Source: Nilaparvata lugens
Lineage: Eukaryota; Arthropoda; Insecta; Hemiptera; Delphacidae
Length of the DNA: 64,000 nucleotides
Direction of reading: 5' to 3'
NCBI RefSeq assembly: GCF_014356525.2
Contig: NC_052504.1
Location: forward strand, 65,319,114 to 65,383,113
Shown: one piece after another, positions 45,601-51,111 of the stretch
How positions within the stretch are numbered: position 1 is the stretch's first letter
Layout: each line of letters opens with the position of its first letter
Translations under genes and position numbers: made by a program
The notes under the pieces: model-generated
Database searches by the model: none
Told to the model about the DNA's origin: nothing
What the model saw: only the letters and a program-made list of their open reading frames with translations

Positions 45601-48600
45601 AACAGCATGAGGAAGAGCGAAACAAGATTCATACCTATAGGCCTACCTTGTGCGATCATTCTGTTCATTGTTGATCATCATTTCGCTTGTTTTGGAAATA
45701 GGTCTGAAGCATTAGCACGTAGCTCCAACCACAGGTTTCAAGGTATTTGTGGGAAGAGGCAGCGAGTGAGCAAGAATAATCCTCATCCTTCACTCTCTAG
45801 ATGAAGAGTAAAGGATGAAAAAAGGATTACAAGGGAAACAATTGTGTCAACTTCAACGCCACGTTCCATGAACAGAAACAGAAAACTCTGCTCCAACAGA
45901 TTAGGACTCGCAATGGAGAATATTTTATTGTCACCATAATGATAGGCGAATCACGTAGCTCTGAGATAGCGGAGCAACAAAACTCATTCTTGTGGAATAC
46001 GGCGCTTCATACTGAAAAAGGTCATTTTACAATAATACTTAGAATGAGAGATTTCTCTTTACCAGACAAGCTAAATTTAATCATGACATAATTTCGATTC
46101 CTGTTCAGTGCTCATGCATAACCGATAGCATAACTTTGAGGGGAATATTGCAGCAAAATTAACTTGAATGTAAATATTAATTTGAAATAAATATTAACAA
46201 CCTGAATTCTCAACATGAAAATTAAATGATTGAACGCTAATTCTCTTATGAAATACTTTAATGATTGAGGATTGATTTGTTGCTGAACATTATTTTATTT
46301 AAGAACGTGGATATTATTAAATCCATTCAAATAAGAATTATCATGTTAATAAGAATGGAGGTACCATCATCATGCAAACATTCAGGTTACATAGATTATT
46401 CAACTCCTACAATAATCTCATTACTCAAAGGAAACGTCATAGTATGAGAAAAACATCAAGGTAGAAATTTTCCAATGCACGTTACTTGTGTTCTTCCTTA
46501 GAGACATCAACCGATTTACATGAGATCACACAGCTTCTTTTTCGGGCAGCATCAATATTGTACCAGCATTTTCGACCTACCTATATATTTCTTGTAATAT
46601 ACAGGAGAATGATCCTTTTTTGAACAGTCCTAATAGTGATGGAATCGGACCGGTTGGAGGTATCATCAGAAGGGAAGCAATTTGCAATATGCGCATACGG
46701 TTAAATGCTCGTTTGGAAGGGCAGATAAAAGATAATTCGAAAACAGTAATAATGTGCCGACTCACGTGCTCCTTTTCTCCTTCCATCATTATTGTAAGAT
46801 TGGTAAAACACTCTTGATTCGCGCCGGGATTCCATCAACAATGGATCAACAATTCATTGCTGATATACATTGATAAGAAAAAGATTTTGTGAATAGAATG
46901 GAACAGAATGTAGATATCTTGAACGCTCCTTCAATCCGTTGAGAAAAGCTGGAGATTACGAGCCTCCTGGCAATATATTTGGAAGTCATATGTGTCACAC
47001 TCATACTAGTGCATTCCTATCTGGAAAAGCAATACAAGGGGATTTGCAGGAAAATTTCAAGTCAAAATCCAATGTTCTTCTCATAATTTAGAAGTGAATT
47101 TATAAGTGACTGAACTGTGTTATTCTTATTCTGCAATGAGTACCCTTCCTGAGTTCCTAATTCAATAAATCATTCCAAATCAAGTTTCATATGGGCTTCT
47201 TCCATGTTCATGAAAATATGCTGCATCTTGAAAAAAGCTCACAATAATGATTTTTATTTATTCGGATGACTATAAAAACGCTGAGTTTGATGATAAAATT
47301 TAAATTGCAGTTTATTATGATCGTTTGTCCGTTCATATTATTCCACACAGAATATTTTAGAAAAAGCTTAATTTGAGACTGAAAAGTGTGTAATACGGAG
47401 ACCTCACTCAATAATTCAATTTAATTTAGACGATCTGAACCATCAGTAAAATGGAAGAGGAAACCTTATGCAGGAAAATGAGTTATACAATCGATTTCCT
47501 GATTATATTGAAATCGCGTTTCATTTTTGACATGATTATCCTCTCAAGAATGCATTGACTCGCACATGAACAGGAATCACTTTTACAATCCTGATGATTT
47601 TGGAGTGCAAATTGAACTCTCCACATTAGTTTCCATCCTCAGATAGAATAATGAGCCCAGGTTATTGACCAATTGAATGAAATGTGTTTTGTGTGTTGCA
47701 GAATGTTGATAGCGATGGTGACAATCTTTGGAGTTTCGTGGCTGCCACTGACTGTGATAAATCTGCTGAACGATGTCTACATTCCCACAGGCAGTTGGCG
47801 ATATTACAACCTGTGTTTCTTCATCGTTCACGCGCTAGCTATGTCCTCAACATGCTACAATCCATTCCTTTACGCATGGCTCAATGATAACTTCAGGAAA
47901 GAGTTCAAACAGGTACAATATTATTTATTCTCTGGAAACTACACTGTAATAGAATCCATTGTAATAACCTATATTGATGTTGATATCAATTTACAATATT
48001 GATGTCAAACCTAAACCTGAAGTAGCCCATATTGATGTTCCGAGGTTGAAGGATTAATACATTTGTATAATGAAACATACTTAAAATTCAATTTCCCAAA
48101 AAATCAATGCTCTTATGTGGTATTTTATGATTTAAATAACGATGATTTGGTGACAAAAGATGCATAACCCACATAATAGATATGGAATATTTGCTTGAAT
48201 TGGATGAGGACAGATCTGAAAAAGAACCTCTACCTTTTCTCAAGAAACTAATATTTTACATTGTTTGATATAGATGTGTTGGAATCGATGATCAAAGTCT
48301 CAAACCAGTTAAAATTACTAGACTATCTTAATTTAAATTGAAATATCTTCAGAAATTTTCTCATTTCTATTCCTGGTTGCTTTTTGGACAGATTAAAATT
48401 TTTGTTGCCAGGTGCTTCCATGCTTTGACTCGACGGGTGGCCCGGGAGGGAGCAGCGGATGCGGGGCGGGCGGTCGCCTGGGCAATTGGCGGTCGGAGCG
48501 CACCTGCAACGGTCAGGAGACCTGCCAGGAAACACTGCTGCCAACCTCCGTAGTCCTGCCGGGAAAGACTGGAGACTCGCCACCTACCGTTCCAGAACTG
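14597..48600 (+). CDS. sNPFR: Short neuropeptide F receptor gene (multi-exon, partial)
   Basis: A rhodopsin-class neuropeptide GPCR of the plasma membrane. In insects sNPFR binds short neuropeptide F peptides and couples feeding and metabolic state to neuronal signalling; that role is family knowledge. The four exons seen (14597-14895, 41747-41916, 47702-47912, 48412-48600) total 869 bp, about 290 codons, and join in frame across GT-AG introns of 26851, 5785 and 499 bp. Order: ECL1 end, TM3, ICL2, TM4, ECL2, TM5, ICL3, TM6, TM7, helix 8, tail. Diagnostic blocks that I recognise from fly sNPFR include STLTLTSIAIDR, RMKLSTC, KPGSK, EEADR, MSSTCYNPFLYAWLN and FRKEF. The N-terminus with TM1-TM2 is missing from the window. 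NPF and RYamide receptors are the nearest alternatives, but these blocks favour sNPFR. Confidence 0.9.
14896..18439. other. Intron sequence, no feature recognised
   Basis: First part of the 26.9-kb intron. A run of G lies near 16328. Small open frames at 16565-16768, 16877-17092 and an overlapping pair at 17842-18144 (-) and 17976-18251 (+) have no familiar domain. The 17850-18250 stretch is less AT-rich than its surroundings, but neither strand gives a recognisable protein. Confidence 0.45.
18440..18545 (+). mobile_element. LINE 3' tail remnant
   Basis: The segment TTTTTCCTCCAATGTCATAA ... ACAATAAATGAATGAATGAA also occurs reversed at about 41500-41575. At that second site it directly follows a reverse-transcriptase FADD block, which identifies it as the 3' UTR and tail of a LINE. 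No coding sequence remains here. Confidence 0.5.
18900..19880. mobile_element. Degenerate foldback (inverted-repeat) element
   Basis: Sequences at about 18920-19255 reappear in reverse complement at about 19400-19880 with many mismatches. Best-matched pairs are ACCGTTCTATCTCAT with ATAGAACGGTGTACC, and CTATATCTTTTGATC with the reverse of 19505-19530. The central unpaired part is about 19260-19400. No coding capacity; old copy. Confidence 0.5.
19881..23075. other. Intron sequence with probable repeat fragments
   Basis: No gene recognised. At 20685-20800 a small hairpin (GAGCTTCGCTC) is followed by an antisense TTTATTTATTGATACAAAG tail, typical of a transposon end. At about 21480-21600 a phrase resembling interspersed repeats (GTTAGAGCCGTTTTTGAGG) is present. 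The remaining sequence has nothing I can name. Confidence 0.4.
23076..23846. mobile_element. PIF/Harbinger-like MITE
   Basis: 771 bp with terminal inverted repeats of about 35 bp starting GGCCGGTTACAGAGCTCGAC at the left and ending with its reverse complement at the right. The flanking trinucleotide TAA (23073-23075 and 23847-23849) is a TWA-type target-site duplication, the signature of PIF/Harbinger elements. Additional GACCG/CGGTC and GCATGCG-type palindromes lie inside. No transposase, so it is non-autonomous. A 76-codon frame at the right end is not a recognisable protein. Confidence 0.8.
23850..24587. other. Intron sequence, nothing recognised
   Basis: AT-rich; a 60-codon frame at 24051-24233 has no motif. 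Confidence 0.45.
24697..27655 (-). pseudogene. LINE-1 ORF2: APE endonuclease plus reverse transcriptase, broken
   Basis: The endonuclease (27649-26786) shows FSIYHQNIQYLRNKIDRL, FTEHGLK, VVGDFNTDF and the catalytic SDHN. One in-frame TAA at 26783-26785 interrupts the linker, after which the same frame resumes (26782-25979) with RT motifs DGVSSKILK and SGDSERVENYRPISILN. Apparent single-base deletions near 25985 and 25872 shift the frame twice. The frame used from 25791 to 24697 then holds AAIFLDLSKAFDCVNHRIL (just upstream), GVPQGSILGPLLF and the catalytic FADD box. ORF2 has no ATG before the endonuclease; it opens in the -1 frame of the end of ORF1. Confidence 0.88.
26786..27649 (-). CDS. 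LINE-1 ORF2 endonuclease segment (up to the nonsense codon)
   Basis: About 288 codons remain open before the in-frame TAA. This is the exonuclease-endonuclease-phosphatase fold domain used for target-primed reverse transcription. Catalytic landmarks seen are the N of HQN, E of TEHG, the GDFN block and the SDHN block. The apparent first codon is TTG; open reading continues upstream to the frameshift site. Part of a transposon, not a host gene. Confidence 0.75.
27622..28737 (-). CDS. LINE-1 ORF1 protein: coiled coil plus SGNH/GDSL-type esterase domain
   Basis: An intact 371-codon frame from a proper ATG. Residues about 45-120 form a charged heptad region (LAEKVAQLQSSHTNLKNQLE and onward), predicted coiled coil. 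Residues about 170-345 carry an SGNH-hydrolase-like domain: the nucleophile block as RVLLLTSSHGRDCSD, the GxxN block as VLGGSNNINKPN, and the C-terminal histidine block FTNHGLHLNRSGK. Esterase-type ORF1 proteins of CR1/L2-group LINEs are thought to act in RNA or membrane association during retrotransposition. The last codons hold the T_TTT_TTA heptamer. A near-identical copy lies at 31338-32453. Confidence 0.9.
   Translation of the reverse strand: MSSNRTPKVINRNVNIAGVLTRSQNQNSKTPKPKTPVSQTTLAEKVAQLQSSHTNLKNQLEVTLKTSEEERLGMVEEIKSLELIIKLQDEDHKKEILNLKNQCSLMSEEIKKLKSKFDNTKCMIEPPSKCKKIESNLNDGKCSENGRNKTYSEVLKTATKNIAEGNKDRKGRVLLLTSSHGRDCSDLLDKRLKNKFDVQCFFKPSASINAVVESAREQTKDFDENDYLIVLGGSNNINKPNLNHLPQVTEKIKEIVPLSKKTNLIISTIPNRFDRPELNEAINSTNKSIHNTINSLKNKNSKQLGICFLNERLKRHNFTNHGLHLNRSGKVIFCNRLAELIESRLQSSGLKTVKKTNNDFLVNWLKTGKGK
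27655..27661 (-). promoter_or_regulatory. Candidate -1 ribosomal frameshift site (T_TTT_TTA)
   Basis: In the ORF1 frame the codons GAT TTT TTA place T_TTT_TTA exactly in the X_XXY_YYZ register. Slipping back one base leads directly into ORF2 (AGT AAA TTG GCT CAA). ORF1 would otherwise end 11 sense codons later. No ATG occurs in ORF2 before the endonuclease. A stimulatory stem or pseudoknot was not verified. Confidence 0.5.
29092..29727 (-). repeat. Repeat C, inner part (unit A)
   Basis: 29092-29345 is the reverse complement of the right half of the repeat at 11944-12467. 29346-29727 is not present in that copy and may be the part lost there around the (GT)n tract, or part of the inserted DNA. 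Two TCAAGGTCA nonamers lie just outside at 29062-29070 and 29075-29083. Confidence 0.75.
29913..29920 (+). promoter_or_regulatory. TATA box of the LTR-like segment (unit A)
   Basis: TATTTAAA followed by a GC-rich stretch; a start site would be expected near 29943 at CCACAGCATTC. The same arrangement is at 33630-33637 in unit B. Confidence 0.5.
30059..30936 (+). repeat. 47-bp minisatellite array A (about 18-19 units)
   Basis: Each unit contains GGGCACAGCGGACCGTTGTC followed by TGCCGTCC and a variable CT-rich spacer. The CAGCGGACCGTTG core is an imperfect 13-bp dyad. Two or three more diverged units precede it (from about 29975). All six frames stay open for long stretches because the unit has few stops and 47 is not a multiple of 3; these are not genes. 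Confidence 0.95.
30937..31377 (-). pseudogene. LINE-1 ORF2 5' fragment (unit B)
   Basis: The N-terminal half of the endonuclease, cut at the duplication junction. A one-base deletion in the T-run near 31255, compared with unit A, also breaks the frame. The T_TTT_TTA heptamer is present at 31371-31377. Confidence 0.85.
31338..32453 (-). CDS. LINE-1 ORF1 protein, duplicate copy
   Basis: An intact 371-codon copy of the esterase-type ORF1 at 27622-28737, differing by about three residues (A to T near position 18, S to P near 38, V to I near 200). It has the same coiled coil, SSHGRD, GGSNNI and NHGLHL blocks. The 5' UTR (to about 32752) is also duplicated, so the ORF could still be transcribed, but no functional ORF2 follows it. 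Confidence 0.9.
   Translation of the reverse strand: MSSNRTPKVINRNVNITGVLTRSQNQNSKTPKPKTPVPQTTLAEKVAQLQSSHTNLKNQLEVTLKTSEEERLGMVEEIKSLELIIKLQDEDHKKEILNLKNQCSLMSEEIKKLKSKFDNTKCMIEPPSKCKKIESNLNDGKCSENGRNKTYSEVLKTATKNIAEGNKDRKGRVLLLTSSHGRDCSDLLDKRLKNKFDIQCFFKPSASINAVVESAREQTKDFDENDYLIVLGGSNNINKPNLNHLPQVTEKIKEIVPLSKKTNLIISTIPNRFDRPELNEAINSTNKSIHNTINSLKNKNSKQLGICFLNERLKRHNFTNHGLHLNRSGKVIFCNRLAELIESRLQSSGLKTVKKTNNDFLVNWLKTGKGK
32799..33444 (-). repeat. Repeat C, inner part (unit B)
   Basis: Duplicate of 29092-29727, with one extra A in the run near 33278 and a few substitutions. Confidence 0.75.
33630..33637 (+). promoter_or_regulatory. TATA box of the LTR-like element (unit B)
   Basis: TATTTAAA preceded by GGGGGAG and followed by CGCCGGACGAGCC. 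Predicted start about 33660, placing the minisatellite downstream, within the transcript. Confidence 0.5.
33776..34660 (+). repeat. 47-bp minisatellite array B (about 18-19 units)
   Basis: Same unit as array A. One unit is shortened (around 34290), and the last units differ in spacer sequence. The internal end of array A corresponds to about 34509 here, after which three more units follow. Confidence 0.95.
34943..35104 (-). repeat. Repeat C, outer end
   Basis: Reverse complement of 11944-12078: ACCAATACCCAAAAACC, TTTTTTGGACTCAG and GGTACCTTAATTTTTTCGG, ending GGACAAGGAAAG. Together with 29092-29727 / 32799-33444 it makes the rest of a repeat C copy split by the LTR-like element. Confidence 0.8.
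35105..36815. other. Intron sequence, nothing recognised
   Basis: AT-rich; only short open frames. No repeat match to the rest of the window was noticed. Confidence 0.45.
36820..36919 (+). promoter_or_regulatory. Candidate TATA promoter and untranslated first exon inside the receptor intron
   Basis: TATATAAATA (36821-36830) is followed by GGCGGAG, a strong TATA-box context. A start is expected near 36851-36856. A TCAGTCAGTCAG stretch lies further down (36878-36889), and a GTGT|GTAAGG donor-like site follows at 36919|36920. Speculatively this could drive an N-terminally truncated receptor transcript or an unrelated RNA. Confidence 0.3.
36920..37954. other. Intron sequence, nothing recognised
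   Basis: Includes an 84-codon frame (36916-37170) and a 78-codon antisense frame (37185-37421) without recognisable domains. Confidence 0.4.
39210..39431. repeat. Head-to-head pair of Helitron 3' termini (palindrome)
   Basis: The 3'-terminal sequence on the minus strand (ending in CTAG at 39210-39213) is mirrored by a second 3' terminus on the plus strand ending CTAG at 39428-39431 followed by T. Arms are about 39210-39286 and 39360-39431; the right arm lacks the GGGGGCTCCGCCCCC hairpin of the left. A third hairpin (GGCTCGCTTCGCTCGCC) lies between them at about 39307-39323. Confidence 0.88.
39210..39919 (-). mobile_element. Non-autonomous Helitron inserted in repeat B copy 2
   Basis: Read on the minus strand it begins TCTATATATATAAAAGCG at 39919 and ends with a GGCGAGCGAAGTGAGCC hairpin followed by TGACGGCTAG at 39210, flanked by host A and T. 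Copy 1 of repeat B shows the undisturbed target (2669|2670), with no base gained or lost, which proves the boundaries. A (GTGA/GTCA)n tract occupies 39828-39893. No Rep/helicase is encoded. A different family from the Helitrons at 10178 and 58395. Confidence 0.93.
40364..41489. other. Intron sequence, mostly unassigned
   Basis: A 92-codon minus-strand frame at 40378-40656 has a proline/threonine-rich, non-AT-driven composition but no recognised domain; it may be part of an unclassified repeat. Nothing else named. Confidence 0.4.
41490..41640 (-). pseudogene. Deleted LINE: RT FADD block joined to a 3' tail
   Basis: The minus strand at about 41632-41580 encodes AFADDTAVLFLGTSWD, the catalytic RT box, very similar to the SFADDTAAVFYGKSW of the LINE at 62841-64000. 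It is followed immediately by the 3' tail also found at 18440-18545. Everything between the catalytic box and the tail has been deleted. Confidence 0.7.
41747..41916 (+). CDS. sNPFR: sNPFR exon: TM5 and ICL3
   Basis: Acceptor GCGTTGCAG|GTG and donor CAACAG|gtatat. Continues in phase 0 from the 14597-14895 exon with VYGLLTAALQFLLPFF, giving TM5, then a basic ICL3 with KPGSKNTRKEEADRERKRR-type sequence that contacts G proteins. It ends two bases into an arginine codon that the next exon completes. Confidence 0.92.
41917..42659. other. Intron sequence, nothing recognised
   Basis: AT-rich; no repeat or conserved frame noticed. Confidence 0.45.
42660..42990 (-). mobile_element. LINE 3' UTR with (ATTTG)n tail, antisense
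   Basis: On the minus strand an AT-rich 3' UTR ends in a GATTTGATTTGATTTGATTT tail (42665-42689 as AAATC repeats). The region upstream on that strand (42810-42880) is more GC-rich but shows no RT motif. 5'-truncated LINE by inference. Confidence 0.45.
42991..44036. other. Intron sequence, nothing recognised
   Basis: AT-rich, no supported feature. Confidence 0.45.
44037..44398. mobile_element. MITE with about 90-bp terminal inverted repeats
   Basis: The left arm (44037-44125) starts GGGGCTGGTTTCCGAGCTCG. The right arm (44308-44398) is its reverse complement with a few differences. TA flanks both ends (44035-44036 and 44399-44400). It is 362 bp with no coding. Class uncertain: a TA duplication and GGGCTGG ends could fit mariner-, Harbinger- or ISL2EU-type MITEs. 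Confidence 0.8.
44399..45289. other. Intron sequence, nothing recognised
   Basis: No supported feature. Confidence 0.45.
45290..45610 (+). repeat. Polypurine (GA-rich) tract
   Basis: About 320 bases, almost all A or G on the plus strand. The two overlapping minus-strand open frames of 123 and 132 codons (Ser/Phe/Leu-rich) are by-products of the polypyrimidine strand, not genes. Confidence 0.85.
45611..47701. other. Intron sequence, nothing recognised
   Basis: Ends in the acceptor GTGTGTTGCAG used by the exon at 47702. No repeat or other gene identified. Confidence 0.45.
47702..47912 (+). CDS. sNPFR: sNPFR exon: TM6, TM7, helix 8
   Basis: The first base completes the split arginine codon; then MLIAMVTIFGVSWLPLTV forms TM6, with FGVSWLP at the usual CWxP toggle position. 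An ECL3 with NDVYIPTGSWRYY follows, then TM7 with MSSTCYNPFLYAWLN (NPxxY as NPFLY) and helix 8 NDNFRKEFKQ. The donor is AAACAG|gtacaa, phase 0. Of the alternative frames in the same interval, only this one carries the GPCR blocks. Confidence 0.93.
48412..48600 (+). CDS. sNPFR: sNPFR exon: cytoplasmic tail
   Basis: Acceptor TTGTTGCCAG|GTG, donor GAACTG|gtgagt, phase 0 at both ends. Encodes VLPCFDSTGGPGG, with a possible palmitoylated cysteine after helix 8, then a Gly-rich stretch, SERTCNGQETCQETLLPTS and a Ser/Thr/Pro-rich end likely phosphorylated by GRKs (family inference). It is more GC-rich than its surroundings. If the donor were skipped, the frame would stop at 48651 after 16 more residues. 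Confidence 0.9.
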
Positions 48601-48907
48601 GTGAGTAGACTACCAACTCCTTCAATTTATTTTCAAAAAGTTAAATCTTGAATTTATATTGGTGCACGGACATCTCACCTTTCTTATTTCTACAACATGA
48701 AGTCTACTCAATTTTGAATTGAAGGGGTCAGGTTGAAATAGTGCCAAGCTACATTCTAAAAAAATGATTTTCAGCTATTATAAGCCTATGATTAAAATGA
48801 TTCAATACTATAGGAAGCTCTTTTCATATAATTTCCAATATTAATTTCAACTTGATTGTTGAGTCAAGACGTGTCAAACTCCTTCTAGTTTGAAAATTTT
48901 TTTTCAG

Positions 48908-48946
48908 GACAATTTCACCCAGAACCCTTTAGTTATTTTGATTTGA
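48908..48946 (+). CDS. sNPFR: Candidate short terminal exon of sNPFR
   Basis: A strong acceptor (AATTTTTTTTCAG) in the matching phase is followed by 12 codons (DNFTQNPLVILI) and a TGA at 48944-48946. An AATAAA poly(A) signal lies at 48979-48984. The fit in phase and signals is suggestive, but insect sNPFR tails are often longer and AT-rich DNA gives such patterns by chance; the true last exon may lie further downstream. Confidence 0.3.
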   Translation, partial: DNFTQNPLVILI

Positions 48947-48984
48947 ATTTTTGAGATGTACATTACTGAGTTATCAATAATAAA

Positions 48985-50139
48985 CTACCTCTTTTTCATT
49001 TGAAATTGTAAATCTACCCCAGTATTCGCAGTTTTCGACAAAACATTGAATATCACATTGAATATCTTTTGACAGCTTCGGAAAAACAGAAATGGAGGAA
49101 AAGCGAAAATATTGGTCAGCCGTGAACAGAGAATTTTGGATAGATTTGTGACAATCACGAAATATTATTAATTTATCATCAATTTCTTTTTTTACTCTAT
49201 GATAGGTTTGACATGGAACGATTGTTTTGTATTTGGTAGTCCCGTCCTGTCCCCAAACCTATGGATTGGGGTACAGTTAAGATATAATTCACGAAAACGT
49301 CGACAGCCCCAAAAGTAAGTCTTTAATTTGCACTAACCTTGGAACTGGCGAGGAAGTGGACTGTATCTCGTGTGTAGAAGTTACTGCTGACGATATCCTG
49401 TCTTTATGCGTAGGCCTATATGATATTGTACATATATCACGAAACGAAACGAGGTAATTGCGTTCAGCTCGAACGCCACGGAAACAGGAGAAACGGAACG
49501 AAACGATGTTGACTTCTCGAGCACGCTTCTTGAAGTGCTGGGTTGAAAGATAAACGGGGAGAATGAAGGAGGGGTGAGGGAGAGAGGTTATCTCGCCTCT
49601 TTGGGAGAGGGGGAAGGGGAGGAAAGCACAAACTAATCAACCCACAATCAAGGCTGCCGATCCTCCGTGAATCCACCAGTATTAATATTACAAGTAACGC
49701 GAAATGAATGAACACTGTAGAATAGGAACTGAAATAGTTATTAATTTTGTGCAACTAGTGCACAAAGTGACACTTTGCAGCACCGATAGAAACGTTTACC
49801 TCGGTTATGGCTCGTGCGGAATGGTTTCTTGAGTGCAAGTATTCAACATCAAATTTTTCCTACAGTTACCATTGAATATGAAAAGTGAGTAATTATGTCC
49901 TGAAATCCATCAAAATGTGTGTAGATTGAGACGTCGAAAGAGAAGGTCACGCTGTTTTTGCTCTGCTTTTATTGTGAGTTTTCATAGGTTTTTCATGAAG
50001 GGTTGAGTTGAGTCTTACATCAAATTGTCACATTAGTTGAGCTGCATTCGAATATATAATTGTATTGTGAGTTAATCATCCAGGAGCCAGACAATAGTGA
50101 GTTTTTTGTTTCATTTTATTGATATACTGGCTACGAAAA
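48985..50139. other. Unassigned sequence, including probable 5' leader of LINE-2
   Basis: A purine-rich stretch lies at 49555-49625. The last few hundred bases before 50140 are probably the 5' UTR of the LINE that follows, but its 5' end could not be placed. Confidence 0.4.
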
Positions 50140-51111
50140 ATGTCAGGCAACGAGGCAGAACCAGGCGAATGGCTTGGAGATAAGATAAGCAGCGTTGGCG
50201 ATGCCGGGCAAGCAGCAGCTGATAAGCAGAACTTCGACATCGGTAAGGCACCTGACACTATTACAGCAATTATGAATCGATTTGATAGACTGTTCAACGA
50301 GAATAAAGAGATTGTTTCTGCCGTCCGTAATTGCAGAGATGAGATTAAATCTCTTGCAAGTTATACGAAAGAAAATTTTGCCAAGTATAAAACGGACTTA
50401 AACATTCTTAAGGAGGAAAACAATAAACTAAAAAAAGAAATAATTTCCCTACGTAAATCAATGACAGACACACAGCAAGAGATATATTTGAAGACAATAA
50501 AAATAGTCAATATTCCGTACAACAATGATGAGAACCTCATGAATACTGTGCATAGTATTGCTAATTATATAGGATATACTTTTAATGATGCTGAAATCGA
50601 TTCCATTTACCGTAAGCGAAGTAGGACAGGAGCTAACCCATTAATAGTCATGAAATTTGTAAGAAATAATGAGAAATATGAGTTTTTAAGACTTGTAAAA
50701 GAAAAGAAACAGATATTCACAACAGATATAAACATTATGGGACAGAGCACCCAGATTTTCGTTTCGGAGTACATGTCTCCCTTGAATAGTACAATTTTCC
50801 GGGAAGCAAAACAGCTACAGAGAAAAGGTTGTCTACAGTATTCATGGTTTCAAAATGGCAAGGTGTTAACAAAAAAAGAACCTAACGCAAAAATCTTGGC
50901 TATCAACTCTCTGGCTGATTTAGACGTTTATAGACCTGCATTCAATAATGAACCTGAGAACGAGGATGATGAATATGAGGAGCCGGCAACTGACGCTTCA
51001 CAGTCTTCGAACCCTTCCAACCAGAGCTCTAAAAAAAGAAAAGTTAAATCTAAACAGACAAATCATCCATCAGGAAAAATAGGTGACTTTTTTCGGCCCC
51101 AAAGCAAATAA
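50140..51111 (+). CDS. LINE-2 ORF1 protein (coiled coil plus baculovirus FP25K-like domain)
   Basis: The first ATG is at 50140 (the frame extends 7 codons upstream without ATG), giving 323 residues. Residues about 60-115 are a charged coiled coil. Residues about 120-200 (IKIVNIPYNNDENLM ...) look like an RNA-recognition-type fold. Residues about 205-260 match the FP25K-like C-terminal domain found in many insect LINE ORF1 proteins: QIFVSEYMSPLN, FREAKQLQRKG, YSWFQNGKVLTKKE. The tail is acidic, then basic (KKRKVKSKQ, possible nuclear signal). It probably coats LINE RNA. Intact in this copy. Confidence 0.85.
   Translation: MSGNEAEPGEWLGDKISSVGDAGQAAADKQNFDIGKAPDTITAIMNRFDRLFNENKEIVSAVRNCRDEIKSLASYTKENFAKYKTDLNILKEENNKLKKEIISLRKSMTDTQQEIYLKTIKIVNIPYNNDENLMNTVHSIANYIGYTFNDAEIDSIYRKRSRTGANPLIVMKFVRNNEKYEFLRLVKEKKQIFTTDINIMGQSTQIFVSEYMSPLNSTIFREAKQLQRKGCLQYSWFQNGKVLTKKEPNAKILAINSLADLDVYRPAFNNEPENEDDEYEEPATDASQSSNPSNQSSKKRKVKSKQTNHPSGKIGDFFRPQSK

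Noticed and set aside
45254..45668. Ser/Phe/Leu-rich minus-strand frames of 123 and 132 codons
   Set aside because: By-product of the polypurine tract; no signal peptide-plus-domain architecture.
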